A stretch of 50,817 nucleotides of DNA from a virus. Below are positions 13,930 to 23,150 of the stretch, piece by piece. The stretch is from IMG/VR virus record IMGVR_UViG_3300021092_002161, positions 1 through 50,817 of that record; one strand, given 5' to 3'. The translations under genes and the position numbers were made by a program. Position 1 is the first letter of the stretch. The number at the start of each line of letters is the position of its first letter. A model generated the notes under the pieces. The model saw nothing but the letters and a program-made list of their open reading frames with translations. It did no database searches and was not told the origin of the DNA.

Positions 13930-14345
13930 ATTTAGTTTATGTTAATGAATTAGGTCCTAACTATAAAGGTGATAATATATATGAGTTTATATTTTCTGAT
14001 TTAGATGACGTGTGGGGAGATGATTGGGATGCAGAACCGGCATCAGGAAAACCATCACCTCCTGATATTAACTATATAAAAAGAGTTGGGGCATTAAAAA
14101 ATTCAGAAATTGAGTTAGAATTAATTCAAAACTCGGATTATTTTGGTGTTTACGACGCAATTGACGGTGTTATATCTTTAGCGTGGGAAAAGAGTGATAG
14201 TGATGAGATATTAATTAATAAAAGAAAAAGACTTGTTTTTCAATACGGAGAAAGTGTTGAAAGTGTTGAAAACAAATTATATGAACGAGACATCGTATTA
14301 AAATGGGAAAAAAACTTAGTACAAGATGAAACATATGAATCCTAA
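13926..14345 (+). CDS. Hypothetical protein in the head operon
   Basis: The protein has 139 residues. It begins MNLVYVNELGPNYKGDNIYE and contains DVWGDDWDAEPASGKPSPPD, an acidic Pro-rich loop. It overlaps its neighbours at both ends, which implies translational coupling in the head operon. I do not recognise the family. Confidence 0.65.
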   Translation: MNLVYVNELGPNYKGDNIYEFIFSDLDDVWGDDWDAEPASGKPSPPDINYIKRVGALKNSEIELELIQNSDYFGVYDAIDGVISLAWEKSDSDEILINKRKRLVFQYGESVESVENKLYERDIVLKWEKNLVQDETYES

Positions 14346-15099
14346 AATGGTTAGACTACTACATGAAGGGTTTTCTATCTCAACTTTAGAAAACTTAACT
14401 GAAGGTCAGTTAAATTTGTTGTATGAAAAGACTAAAAAGGTAAAAAAGGAACCTAAAGAGGCCGAACAAGTAACAAAAACTATTACCGCAACAAAATATA
14501 AACCCGAAGAAATAGCACAGTTTAAAAATCCTGATGGTTCCTATAGCATACCCCAATCTGAAGGGGAAGTAACGGAAAGAGCAAAATCAAAAAAACAACA
14601 ACAGTTTTTTGGTATTGTAAGAGGTATGCAAAAAGGAGAAATACCTAAAAAAGGTGAAGCAGGAAAAAAAGCCAAAGAGATGGATCCTAAAGATGTTAAA
14701 GATTTTGCGTCAACAAAACACAAAGGTTTACCAAAAAAAGTTGAATCAAAAGAAGGTTCAGAAAAATTTATTCAAAAAGCAACTAAAAAAATAGAAAAAA
14801 AAGGAACTGAAGGCAAATTCGGTAGATGGTGTAAAAAAGAAGGTTTGGATTCTGACGGTGAAGTTACTAAAAAATGTATTTCAGCAGCAATGAAATCAGA
14901 TGATCCTGCGGTTGTTAAAATGGCAAATTTTGCAAAAAACATCGGTGGTTTTAAAGGTTCAGAACACAAGAAAAAAACAGAGTCAAAAGAAAATGTAAAA
15001 AAACTTGAAGAAAACATTTTAAGACTTATTGAAGATTATTTACCTCCACATACAACAAAAGGTGAATTATTAAGAACAATTAAAAGTATTAAAAGATAA
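14326..15099 (+). CDS. Lys-rich hypothetical protein upstream of the terminase
   Basis: The protein has 257 residues if started at 14326; ATG 14335 (MNPKMVRLLHEG) is an equally good start. The N-terminal part reads LHEGFSISTLENLTEGQLNL. A long Lys/Glu-rich middle follows, then a two-Cys motif (FGRWCKKEGLDSDGEVTKKC) and an acidic helical tail. The two-Cys motif recalls small basic domains common in T4-like phages. It may bind DNA or scaffold, but this is not shown. Confidence 0.6.
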   Translation: MKHMNPKMVRLLHEGFSISTLENLTEGQLNLLYEKTKKVKKEPKEAEQVTKTITATKYKPEEIAQFKNPDGSYSIPQSEGEVTERAKSKKQQQFFGIVRGMQKGEIPKKGEAGKKAKEMDPKDVKDFASTKHKGLPKKVESKEGSEKFIQKATKKIEKKGTEGKFGRWCKKEGLDSDGEVTKKCISAAMKSDDPAVVKMANFAKNIGGFKGSEHKKKTESKENVKKLEENILRLIEDYLPPHTTKGELLRTIKSIKR

Positions 15100-15102
15100 T
15101 GA

Positions 15103-16878
15103 ATGTCTTTATCAAGGGAACAAGCCTTATTGGAATACGCCAAATGTGTAAATGATACTCCTTACGCACTTAAAACATATTTACAAACTTACGACAATAC
15201 ACAATCAAAATATGTCCCGTTAGAATTATTTATCGACCAAGTTACGTTAGTAAAGGATTATGATAGTTACGAAGAGAACATCGCATTAAAATACCGTCAG
15301 GCTGGTGTTTCTACAGTAACATCAGCATGGGCATCAAAGAGGTTGGTATTTGCTAAAAAAGAAAAACCTGAAAAAATCCTGATAATTGCAAACAAAATGG
15401 ACACTGCCGTTGAGATGGCAAATAAAGTAAGAGCGTTTGTAGATCAATGGCCGAAATGGATGGGTGTTGGTTTTTCTGTTGAAAAAAACTCACAAAGACA
15501 TTTTAAACTAACAAACGGTTGTGAAGTGAAGGCGGTTGCAACATCAAAAGACGCTTTACGTGGTTATACACCAACTATATTGATATTTGATGAGGCGGCA
15601 TATATTAATGCCGACGAAGACTTTTGGTCTGCATGTATGGCGTCTCTTTCAACCGGAGGTAAAGTTATAGTAATATCAACACCAAATGGATTCGACCCAA
15701 TTTATTATTCTATATATAGTCAGTCTGTTAAAGGTATGAATGACTTTAGAATTACTGAAATGTATTGGTTTAGGGATCCTAGATATTCTAAAGATTTAAA
15801 ACTCATTAAATGTCGTGATATTGTGCATTATATGTTAAATAGGGCCGACTATAAAGATGAAGAAATAACCATTGATTATGGTAACATTAAAGTTAATGAA
15901 AGAAACTTTGAAGAAATTAAACAAAAAATAGAAAATGGTGGGTATAAGGCTTATAGTTCATGGTTTGAGGCCATGGCTAAAAAGTTAAAATTTGATAGAA
16001 GGAAAATATCACAAGAACTTGAATGTAACTTCTTAGGTTCAGGAGATAATGTAATTCCTGCAGAAACTATGAAAAAAATTAAAGATAAACATATTAAAGA
16101 ACCTGAAAATAAATTTATGGGTGGAGTTCTATGGCAATGGAAAGAACCTGTTGCCGATCACCGATATATAATGGGTATGGACGTTTCACGAGGCGATAGT
16201 GAAGATTTTACAACATTTACTATTATTGATTTTGATGAAAGAGAACAGGTTTTGGAATATTTAGGAAAGGTTCCACCTGATGTTGTGGCAGAAATTGCAT
16301 ATAAATGGGCAACCATGTATAATGCATTTATTGTGACCGATATTACAGGAGGTATGGGTGTTGCAACATCAAGAAAACTACAAGAACTAGGATATAAAAA
16401 TTTATATGTCGATGGAGTGAATCCCACAGATAAATGGAAATGGGACCCTAAAGCAAACGAAAAGATACCAGGAATTAATTTTAATTCCAAAAGAGTTCAA
16501 ATTGTTGCGGCATTTGAAGAAGCGTTAAGACACGATTTTGGTGTTAGGTCTCAAAGATTATATAATGAATTAAACACATTTGTTTATGTAAACGGTAGGC
16601 CTGATCACCAAAAAGGGCAACACGATGATTTGATTATGTCATTAGCAATGGCTTTATATGTTGCAGAAACATCTTTTTCAAAATTAGAAAAAGCAACGGA
16701 ACACGCAAAGGCAATGATTGATTCGTGGACAACGGATAAAAATGAATATAAAGATTCCTCGGCCAATTTTAATCCCGGTTTACCTGTTATGACAGGATTA
16801 CACGAATACTCTAGTGGTCAGGTTAGTAAAAGTGATTATGAAAAGTATTTATGGTTATTCGGAGGAAAAAGAGTTTAG
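15103..16878 (+). CDS. terL: Terminase large subunit (gp17-like)
   Basis: The protein has 591 residues. An ATPase domain with a P-loop-like YRQAGVST (residues 64-71), Walker B LIFDEAA (160-166) and motif III ISTPNG precedes an RNase H-fold nuclease with acidic sites at MGMDVSRGD (Asp360), VTDITGG (Asp413) and HDDLIMSLAMAL near the end. It cuts and pumps DNA into the prohead through the portal encoded next. The P-loop lacks the usual Lys before Ser/Thr and has Arg at its start, a known deviant form in terminases. Confidence 0.95.
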   Translation: MSLSREQALLEYAKCVNDTPYALKTYLQTYDNTQSKYVPLELFIDQVTLVKDYDSYEENIALKYRQAGVSTVTSAWASKRLVFAKKEKPEKILIIANKMDTAVEMANKVRAFVDQWPKWMGVGFSVEKNSQRHFKLTNGCEVKAVATSKDALRGYTPTILIFDEAAYINADEDFWSACMASLSTGGKVIVISTPNGFDPIYYSIYSQSVKGMNDFRITEMYWFRDPRYSKDLKLIKCRDIVHYMLNRADYKDEEITIDYGNIKVNERNFEEIKQKIENGGYKAYSSWFEAMAKKLKFDRRKISQELECNFLGSGDNVIPAETMKKIKDKHIKEPENKFMGGVLWQWKEPVADHRYIMGMDVSRGDSEDFTTFTIIDFDEREQVLEYLGKVPPDVVAEIAYKWATMYNAFIVTDITGGMGVATSRKLQELGYKNLYVDGVNPTDKWKWDPKANEKIPGINFNSKRVQIVAAFEEALRHDFGVRSQRLYNELNTFVYVNGRPDHQKGQHDDLIMSLAMALYVAETSFSKLEKATEHAKAMIDSWTTDKNEYKDSSANFNPGLPVMTGLHEYSSGQVSKSDYEKYLWLFGGKRV

Positions 16879-16916
16879 TTTAATTTTTATCTGACTATTT
16901 TTAAAATAAAAAAAAT

Positions 16917-18710
16917 ATGGCACAAGAAAAATATACGGTTTGGCAAAGGTTAGGTAGAGTGTTCGGTCCTAATTCAACAATGGACCAACAACCACCTGTT
17001 TTTAAATTCGATAAAAAAGAATTATTAAAAACAACAAACAAGCAAGAATATGAAACTGAAAAATTACAGTCTCAACAAACAATGTACATTGGTAAGCAAT
17101 GGCAAAAAGTAGAAAGTAATTTATATCAACAAGCGGTTTATTATGAACCAACAAGAATGGCGTCATATTATGATTATGAATCTATGGAGTATACTCCTGA
17201 GATTTCTGCCGCTTTGGATGTATATGCTGAAGAATCGACTACACCTGACCAAGATGGTTATATTTTAAGAGTCTATTCAGAATCGAAAAGAATCAAACAA
17301 GTGTTAACAGATCTTTTTACAAATAAGTTAGATATAAACACTAATTTACCTATGTGGATAAGAAACACATGTAAATTCGGTGATAATTTTATTTATTTAA
17401 AATTGGACCCTGAAAATGGTGTTGTAGGTTGTCAACAATTACCAAATATCCAAATAGAAAGATTGGAAAAGGGTATGAGATTCCAGCCCGACAAGTATTC
17501 ACAAGAAATGGAAAATGATGCGTTAAAATTTGTTTGGAAAGAAAAAAACATGGAATTCAACACATGGGAAATTGGCCATTTTAGAATTTTAGGTGACGAT
17601 AGAAAATTACCATACGGAACTTCAATGTTAGAAAAAGCGAGACGTATTTGGAAACAATTACTTCTATGTGAAGATGCCATGTTAATATATCGTTTATCGA
17701 GAGCACCTGAAAGAAGAGTTTTTAAAGTATTTGTTGGTAATATGGATGACAAAGATGTTGATGCATACGTACAAAAAGTTGCAAGTAAATTTAAAAGAGA
17801 CCAAATATTAGATTCAAAGACAGGTAATGTGGATATGAGATATAATCAAATGGCGGTTGACCAAGATTATTTTATTCCTGTTAGAGATCCAGCAGCATCA
17901 AATCCTATAGAAACATTGGCAGGTGCTGCAAACATGGCAGAAATTGCAGATATCGAATATATTCAAAAGAAATTAGTTACAGCATTAAGAATACCTAAGG
18001 CTTATTTAGGTTTTGAAGAAGCGGTTGGTGATGGTAAAAATTTATCATTATTAGATATTAGATTTGCAAGAACAATTAATAGAATACAAAAATCTATGAT
18101 TGCAGAATTAAATAAAATTGCAATTATACATTTATTTTTATTAGGATTTGAAGATGAATTAACAAACTTTACATTATCATTAAATAACCCATCCAAACAA
18201 GGTGAATTATTGTCATTAGAGATTTGGAAAGAAAAAATAACACTATATAAAGATGCGACCGCAGAGATTGCAAAATCATTATCACCTGTTTCAGCATCTT
18301 GGGCTAAAAAACATATATTAGGATTTTCGGATGAAGAAATCAGATTAGATGTTCAACAACAAAGAGTCGAGCGAGCAGTTTATGCTGAGTTAGAAAAAAC
18401 TGCAGAAGTTATTACAAAAACAGGTTTATTTGATAATATCGACAAACTTTATGGTAAAAAAGAGGGTGAACCTGCGGGAGATGCCGCCGCAGCAGGTGCA
18501 CCACCTGAAGGAGGGGCACCACCACCACCTGAATCAGGAGAAGAAGCACCACCACCACCTGCAATGCCAACAGAAAGATTAGTTAGAAAAGATTTAGATT
18601 TATTATTAGAAGAAACCTTAATTAGTGGTTCTGACTACATGGATTTATCTAAAGGAAGACTATCTTTGGACTTAATTGATAAAAAATTGAAAGATTTAAT
18701 CGATAAGTAA
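16917..18710 (+). CDS. Portal protein (gp20-like)
   Basis: The protein has 597 residues. The T4-type portal signature is visible in the order YYDYESMEYTPEISAALDVY, then the stem/clip region (FGDNFIYLKLDPENG), then SRAPERRVFKVFVGNMDDKD, and IPKAYLGFEEAVGDGKNLS. The last 80 residues include a Pro/Ala/Gly-rich linker. It forms the dodecameric vertex for packaging and neck attachment. It lies directly after the terminase, as in other T4-like head modules. Confidence 0.93.
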   Translation: MAQEKYTVWQRLGRVFGPNSTMDQQPPVFKFDKKELLKTTNKQEYETEKLQSQQTMYIGKQWQKVESNLYQQAVYYEPTRMASYYDYESMEYTPEISAALDVYAEESTTPDQDGYILRVYSESKRIKQVLTDLFTNKLDINTNLPMWIRNTCKFGDNFIYLKLDPENGVVGCQQLPNIQIERLEKGMRFQPDKYSQEMENDALKFVWKEKNMEFNTWEIGHFRILGDDRKLPYGTSMLEKARRIWKQLLLCEDAMLIYRLSRAPERRVFKVFVGNMDDKDVDAYVQKVASKFKRDQILDSKTGNVDMRYNQMAVDQDYFIPVRDPAASNPIETLAGAANMAEIADIEYIQKKLVTALRIPKAYLGFEEAVGDGKNLSLLDIRFARTINRIQKSMIAELNKIAIIHLFLLGFEDELTNFTLSLNNPSKQGELLSLEIWKEKITLYKDATAEIAKSLSPVSASWAKKHILGFSDEEIRLDVQQQRVERAVYAELEKTAEVITKTGLFDNIDKLYGKKEGEPAGDAAAAGAPPEGGAPPPPESGEEAPPPPAMPTERLVRKDLDLLLEETLISGSDYMDLSKGRLSLDLIDKKLKDLIDK

Positions 18711-18722
18711 TATTTATATATA
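18709..18722 (+). promoter_or_regulatory. Putative late promoter element
   Basis: AATATTTATATATA overlaps the stop of the portal gene and lies 9 nt before the ATG at 18732. Confidence 0.4.
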
Positions 18723-18731
18723 AAAAATATT

Positions 18732-19463
18732 ATGAGTACTTTTGGGAACATCAAAACAAACATAGAAAATACTGCGGTAGAATTGGCTAAAAAATCAAGT
18801 TTTAAAAGATTTATTAGTGAATTCAATTGGTTAGTTTTAAAAAATAAAGACCTTTCTGAGTTATACTACATTTATGATGATTTATCATCTAAAAACGGAA
18901 TATCGGAAGACATTGCAAATGAATACATCAATGAATCTATAGAATATTCACAAATATTAATAGAAAATCAAACAAGAAACATTAACCAATTAAATCTTTG
19001 GATTAACTCTTGGAATGAATCAATAGAAAATAATTACTCAGACATAGACAATGCAATTTATAAAAATGGGATAAAAAATTTAGAGTCAATTTTAGAATCC
19101 AAAAAAAATATTAAAAATATTATAACAAAAGAAGAAAAAATAAAAAACATTACTAAAAGTGTAAAAATACCAATTTCTTCTATGGTGAAAATTGCTAACC
19201 AAAATTTAAAAAAGGAAGTTGAAAATTTAAATGAAAACGATAAAAAAGAATTACAAGAAGTTTTAAATTTAACTAACGAGGATTTAAAAGAAAATTTCAA
19301 TAACTTGAAAAAAGTGGTGTTGGAAAATTTGAAAGGGTCTATTAACGAATCAACTGATAGTGATTTACAAAACACCATAAATGAAACAATTAATAAGATT
19401 AAGGAATCTAAATGTAGTCATTATGATTATTATAAATTAAAAAAATTAAATTCAGGATTATGA
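18732..19463 (+). CDS. Hypothetical helical protein, possible prohead core component
   Basis: The protein has 243 residues, almost entirely helical and charged. Coiled-coil-like Lys/Glu/Asn-rich sequence occupies the second half (NLKKEVENLNENDKKELQEV). It lies between the portal and protease genes, where T4 keeps its small core proteins gp67 and gp68. Function by position only; no domain is recognised. It overlaps the next start by 4 nt. Confidence 0.5.
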   Translation: MSTFGNIKTNIENTAVELAKKSSFKRFISEFNWLVLKNKDLSELYYIYDDLSSKNGISEDIANEYINESIEYSQILIENQTRNINQLNLWINSWNESIENNYSDIDNAIYKNGIKNLESILESKKNIKNIITKEEKIKNITKSVKIPISSMVKIANQNLKKEVENLNENDKKELQEVLNLTNEDLKENFNNLKKVVLENLKGSINESTDSDLQNTINETINKIKESKCSHYDYYKLKKLNSGL

Positions 19464-19714
19464 TAAAATTTTTCAAATCATTACTCGGTTCGGGCACCCA
19501 AACACTTTCTTCAAAAAGATTTACAGGAATTATTTGTGTTATTTCGTTAGTTATTGCACTATTTGTTTCTATGTTTTCTGGAGGTAAATATTGTGCTAAC
19601 GACGGATTGGTTGAGGTAGTTGGTTTATTAGCATTCGGGTCTTTGGGATTAACCTCAACAGAGTCTATTTTTGGAAAAAAATACGACAGTGATAAAAATC
19701 AAGAATCCAATTGA
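19460..19714 (+). CDS. Small two-helix membrane protein, holin-like
   Basis: The protein has 84 residues. Hydrophobic segments lie at about residues 22-41 (FTGIICVISLVIALFVSMF) and 50-66 (LVEVVGLLAFGSLGLTS), with a short basic start and a charged tail. The size and two membrane spans fit a holin or a small membrane protein of Bacteroidota phages. No endolysin lies next to it, so the holin call is tentative. Confidence 0.5.
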   Translation: MIKFFKSLLGSGTQTLSSKRFTGIICVISLVIALFVSMFSGGKYCANDGLVEVVGLLAFGSLGLTSTESIFGKKYDSDKNQESN

Positions 19715-19887
19715 TTCTTTTGTTTATATTTTGCTTTTTTAATCTGAGCCCTTCTTTTTACGGAGGGTTTTTTATATTCTTGTCTTTCTTGTAGTTTTTG
19801 AATTTGTTTAGTTTTATATATTTTAAATTTATATAACTTTAAGGCCTGCTCAATCGACTTTTCATTTTTTACTTCAACTATAATCAT
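19699..19887 (-). CDS. rpsU: Ribosomal protein bS21 homolog
   Basis: The protein has 62 residues from ATG 19887: MIIVEVKNEKSIEQALKLYK..., ending with KPSVKRRAQIKKAKYKQ. This matches Bacteroidota bS21 closely from memory (KPSVKRRAQ, then K-A-x-Y). The open frame runs 46 codons further upstream with unlikely hydrophobic sequence, so I start at the bS21 Met. bS21 binds near the 3' end of 16S rRNA and affects mRNA choice at initiation. The gene is alone on the minus strand within the head operon, overlaps the preceding gene tail-to-tail by 16 nt, and has TATATTTATA upstream. Confidence 0.85.
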   Translation of the reverse strand: MIIVEVKNEKSIEQALKLYKFKIYKTKQIQKLQERQEYKKPSVKRRAQIKKAKYKQKNQLDS

Positions 19888-19906
19888 AAATTTTTTTGGT
19901 TTGAAA

Positions 19907-19916
19907 TATAAATATA
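19907..19916 (-). promoter_or_regulatory. Putative late promoter element for bS21
   Basis: TATATTTATA reads on the minus strand 19 nt before the bS21 start, in the same orientation relative to the gene as at the capsid genes. No SD-like purine run lies in between. Confidence 0.5.
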
Positions 19917-19993
19917 AGTAATTTTTCAAATTTTGACAACATATAAAAATTTTATTATAATTGTAAAAAACATAAACTTGTAAGGTATGAAAA

Positions 19994-20443
19994 ATGAAAA
20001 AAGGAAAAACATCAAAATTAAACATTTTTGATGATGCAAAATGTCACTACGGAACAGTGGACTCAAAAGAATTAAGATCACTGTATATAGTATTACAAAC
20101 ATGGGTAGAACCAATAGTCGATGGGGAAAATTGGACAAAAATAACAGGATTAATTAAAAGACAAATTTTACACACATTATTGGAAGTCGTTGATTTTACA
20201 ACTTTTGAAAAAAAACAAATAGTTGATTTAGATTTAAGAACAAGCGGAATCCAAAGAAACAAAAAAAGTTTTTTAAACTTAGAAATTACATTATTTGTTC
20301 ATAATAATAAAACAGATTTTAAATCACTAATTTTACGTTCAAAATTAAAAAAAATCATATCATCAGTATATCATGATGATTTAAAAAAATCAAAGTATTT
20401 TACTTTAAGCCTTACAAAAAATAAAGAAACACAATTAATATAA
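19994..20443 (+). CDS. Hypothetical protein in the head module
   Basis: The protein has 149 residues (MKKGKTSKLNIFDDAKCHYG...). A helical middle (LYIVLQTWVEPIVDGENW) is followed by a beta-like C-terminal half rich in Lys and Ser. It sits between the bS21 gene and the prohead protease. I recognise no family; a small assembly or neck factor is possible by position. Confidence 0.6.
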   Translation: MKKGKTSKLNIFDDAKCHYGTVDSKELRSLYIVLQTWVEPIVDGENWTKITGLIKRQILHTLLEVVDFTTFEKKQIVDLDLRTSGIQRNKKSFLNLEITLFVHNNKTDFKSLILRSKLKKIISSVYHDDLKKSKYFTLSLTKNKETQLI

Positions 20444-20454
20444 TATTTATCATA
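20441..20454 (+). promoter_or_regulatory. Putative late promoter element
   Basis: TAATATTTATCATA overlaps the preceding stop codon and lies 9 nt before the prohead protease start at 20464. Confidence 0.4.
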
Positions 20455-20463
20455 AAAAACATT

Positions 20464-21174
20464 ATGAAAATATTAGGACCAAATGATACAGGTAAGGGCA
20501 TCCTTGTCGAATGGGATGCCGGAGTTATTAACCCACATGAATATAGAAACAGGCAAGTAATAAAAGAATCTTACGGTCAGTTAGACTATTCTAAACCCTT
20601 TGTTTTTTATGCAACTTTACAAAAATACGGTGTTCCAAATAGAAACGGGAGAATATACCCAAAAAAAATTCTTGAAAGGGAAGCAGAAAAATATAAGGAA
20701 ATGATTAATCGCGGTATGTCGATATCCGAACTTAACCACCCTGAATCTTCACTTATTGATTTAGATAGGGTTGCACATCTCATAACCGACGTATGGTGGG
20801 AAGATAATATATTAATGGGTAAAATTAAATTATTAACTTCACCAGGCTTTCATGAAAGAGGTATTATTTCATCTAAAGGCGATGTTGCGGCAAATATGAT
20901 GAGACAAGGTGTAACTATGGGGGTCTCTTCTCGTGGTGTCGGATCACTAGTCAAAAAAGGGGAACAAAATGAAGTTCAGGATGACTTTGAATTGATTTGT
21001 TTTGACTTAGTTTCTTCTCCGTCAACACCTGGAGCATATCTTTATTTAAATAAAGAAGATAGACCAAAATATGAAGAAAAACTTACTGAGCACGAAAATA
21101 TAGAAATTTCATCAAATCCTTTAGGTAAATCTGTTGACTTAATGAGAAGATTATCCGATTATTTGGATAAATAA
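20464..21174 (+). CDS. Prohead core protease (gp21-like)
   Basis: The protein has 236 residues. A His in SELNHPESSL (His92) and a Ser in MGVSSRGVG (Ser155 or 156) correspond to the catalytic His and Ser of T4 gp21-type serine proteases. GRIYPKKIL near residue 62 is also typical. It cleaves scaffold, capsid and core proteins after (I/L)-x-E during head maturation. The same rule is met at the ends of the leaders on the cargo-like proteins elsewhere in this window. Confidence 0.92.
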   Translation: MKILGPNDTGKGILVEWDAGVINPHEYRNRQVIKESYGQLDYSKPFVFYATLQKYGVPNRNGRIYPKKILEREAEKYKEMINRGMSISELNHPESSLIDLDRVAHLITDVWWEDNILMGKIKLLTSPGFHERGIISSKGDVAANMMRQGVTMGVSSRGVGSLVKKGEQNEVQDDFELICFDLVSSPSTPGAYLYLNKEDRPKYEEKLTEHENIEISSNPLGKSVDLMRRLSDYLDK

Positions 21175-21186
21175 AAAAATTGAATT

Positions 21187-21396
21187 ATGGATGAAAAATA
21201 TTTTGTAGCAAGAGTAACAACCGATATGGTCGATGAAAACACAGGAAAAGTCAAAAAAATTAAAGAAGAAAAATTGGTTAGAGCCTTTTCACCAACAGAC
21301 GTTGAAGCAAAAATCACAAAGGCTTATGAAACTTACAAAATGGATTGGAGAATTACTGCGGTTGTAGAAAGTAAAATTGATGAAGTAATCGAATAA
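21187..21396 (+). CDS. Small hypothetical protein
   Basis: The protein has 69 residues (MDEKYFVARVTTDMVDENTG...). The layout, with beta strands, a Lys-rich turn, a helix (SPTDVEAKITKAYETY) and a final strand, resembles the small DUF4494-like proteins of Bacteroidota and their phages. That resemblance is from memory and weak. It lies 12 nt after the prohead protease and before a strong terminator. Confidence 0.6.
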   Translation: MDEKYFVARVTTDMVDENTGKVKKIKEEKLVRAFSPTDVEAKITKAYETYKMDWRITAVVESKIDEVIE

Positions 21397-21427
21397 AAAA
21401 ACTAAAAAAAATATAAATTGTTTTTCG

Positions 21428-21453
21428 AGGTGACCTTACAGTCACCTTTTTTA
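21428..21453 (+). terminator. Intrinsic terminator
   Basis: AGGTGAC (21428-21434) pairs with GTCACCT (21441-21447) across CTTACA, followed by a T run. It separates the protease unit from the scaffold and capsid unit. Confidence 0.85.
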
Positions 21454-21495
21454 TTTTATTCTATTTTTTCTAAACCCCTAACTTTTTACAACATT

Positions 21496-21509
21496 GATAT
21501 ATTTATTGA
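21496..21509 (+). promoter_or_regulatory. Putative late promoter element for scaffold/capsid
   Basis: GATATATTTATTGA lies 39 nt before the scaffold ATG, downstream of a terminator, so a new promoter is expected here. Confidence 0.55.
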
Positions 21510-21548
21510 TAAATAAACGATTAGCGTAATGCAAATTTATTGAAGAAC

Positions 21549-23075
21549 ATGGAAAATAGTAAATCGATAGTTGAAAACACTTTATTACAAATTAAAGCGG
21601 TTGAAGATGCTATCAGCGAAAACGCAAAAGGAATACTTGCTTCAACAATGAAGGAAGAAATCAGCGAACTTGTAAGAGAATCATTAGGTTCTAAAAAAAG
21701 AAAAATTCGCGAACAAGAAGAAAACGAACCTGAAGCAGAAGTAGATGCTGAGGTTGAAACTGAAGAGGATCCGGAAGGAACAGAAGAACCTGAAGTTGAT
21801 GTCGATGTCGATGTTGATGATGAGGGTGAAGAGCCTATGATGGGTCAAGAACCTGTGATGGGTGATAATGAGATGCCTCCGTTAGATATGACATCTGCAC
21901 CTATGAGTGACGTACTTAAAGTATTTAAAGCGATGGGTGATCAAGATGGTATTATTGTTGCCAAAGATGAAGACGATTTTTATCTTAAAGATGGTGAAAA
22001 TGAATATATTATAAGAACGGGAGCCGATGAAACAAATACTCAAACACAAATGGGACAAACGATGGCAGAGAGTGTTTTGTATGAATTAGTTTTGAATGAA
22101 GATTCAGTACCTCAAGCAGATTTTAATGAAGATTTAGATACGTTTGGAAGTGATTTTGAAAATTTAGAAACTCACATAGAAGAAGACGATTCAATTTATG
22201 AATTAAATTTTAATGAGGGTGAAACTTACGAAGAAGTAGATGGCGTTTCTTGGTACGAGGATTTAGGCGAAGAAGAATACAACGAACAAAAACGAGATTC
22301 TATGATGTCTGAACAACCTAATGTTCCACCTACATACGAAGTCGATATGGACGAATTAGCAAATGTAATGGAATCGTTCAAGGATAAAGGAATTGGGGTG
22401 GGTAAAGCTAAATTTTCTTACGAAAAACAAAAGGGAGGTTTTAAAGAAGACAAAAAATATGCTGGAAAAACATCATCTAAAGGTCCTAAATTTAATTACC
22501 CTAAAATCAAACATGGAGTTACTGAAACTGAAATGGATGAGGAGGAATTCGAAGGATGGGACAGAGAAGAAAACGAGGGTATGATGATGGAACCTAAAGA
22601 AGCATCAAGAACTATGACATATAGAAGGAGAGCTGAAAGAGGTAGAGTGACCGCACCTAAACAAGTAAGAAAAGAGTCAGTAGATGTTGAATTAAATTTA
22701 TTGAGAGAGAAAAATGAAGAATATAAAAAGGCTTTAGATTTCTTTAGAACTAAATTAAATGAAGTTGCGGTCTTTAATTCAAACTTAGCATATTCCACAA
22801 GATTGTTCACAGAACATTCAACTACAAAACAAGAAAAAATAAATATTTTAAGAAGATTTGACGGAGTTGAGTCTTTGAAAGAATCAAAAAACCTTTACCA
22901 ATCAATTAAAAAAGAATTAGATGGAAATACTAATGTTGGTGTTGTGACTGAATCTATACAGAGAAAAGTTGTTAAAACACCACAAACAGGTTCCGCAGCT
23001 AATTTAATTGAAAGTAAAACTTATGAGAATCCACAATTCTTGAGAATGAAGGATTTGATGACAAAAATTAAATAA
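21549..23075 (+). CDS. Prohead scaffold / core protein (gp22-like)
   Basis: The protein has 508 residues from ATG 21549; a TTG start nine bases earlier is less likely. It is highly acidic, with a run of Asp/Glu/Val (EPEVDVDVDVDDEGEE) near residue 80. The C-terminal helical region (EEYKKALDFFRTKLNEVAVF...STRLF) is typical of T4-type scaffolds. Many (I/L)-x-E sites suggest it is degraded by the prohead protease. It lies between the protease and capsid genes, as in T4. Confidence 0.85.
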   Translation: MENSKSIVENTLLQIKAVEDAISENAKGILASTMKEEISELVRESLGSKKRKIREQEENEPEAEVDAEVETEEDPEGTEEPEVDVDVDVDDEGEEPMMGQEPVMGDNEMPPLDMTSAPMSDVLKVFKAMGDQDGIIVAKDEDDFYLKDGENEYIIRTGADETNTQTQMGQTMAESVLYELVLNEDSVPQADFNEDLDTFGSDFENLETHIEEDDSIYELNFNEGETYEEVDGVSWYEDLGEEEYNEQKRDSMMSEQPNVPPTYEVDMDELANVMESFKDKGIGVGKAKFSYEKQKGGFKEDKKYAGKTSSKGPKFNYPKIKHGVTETEMDEEEFEGWDREENEGMMMEPKEASRTMTYRRRAERGRVTAPKQVRKESVDVELNLLREKNEEYKKALDFFRTKLNEVAVFNSNLAYSTRLFTEHSTTKQEKINILRRFDGVESLKESKNLYQSIKKELDGNTNVGVVTESIQRKVVKTPQTGSAANLIESKTYENPQFLRMKDLMTKIK

Positions 23076-23097
23076 AAATAAACTTTTTTAAAAAACT

Positions 23098-23110
23098 GTA
23101 TATTTATATA
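23098..23110 (+). promoter_or_regulatory. Putative late promoter element for the major capsid gene
   Basis: GTATATTTATATA lies 40 nt upstream of the capsid ATG at 23151. The leader is A-rich and has no SD sequence. Confidence 0.55.
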
Positions 23111-23150
23111 CATAAAATAAAAAAAATAAACTCTAATTAAAAATAAAAAA

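Noticed and set aside
19888-20025. Upstream extension of the bS21 frame
   Set aside because: The 46 extra residues are aromatic and hydrophobic and unlike any ribosomal protein. The bS21 homology starts at Met 19887, behind a promoter-like element.
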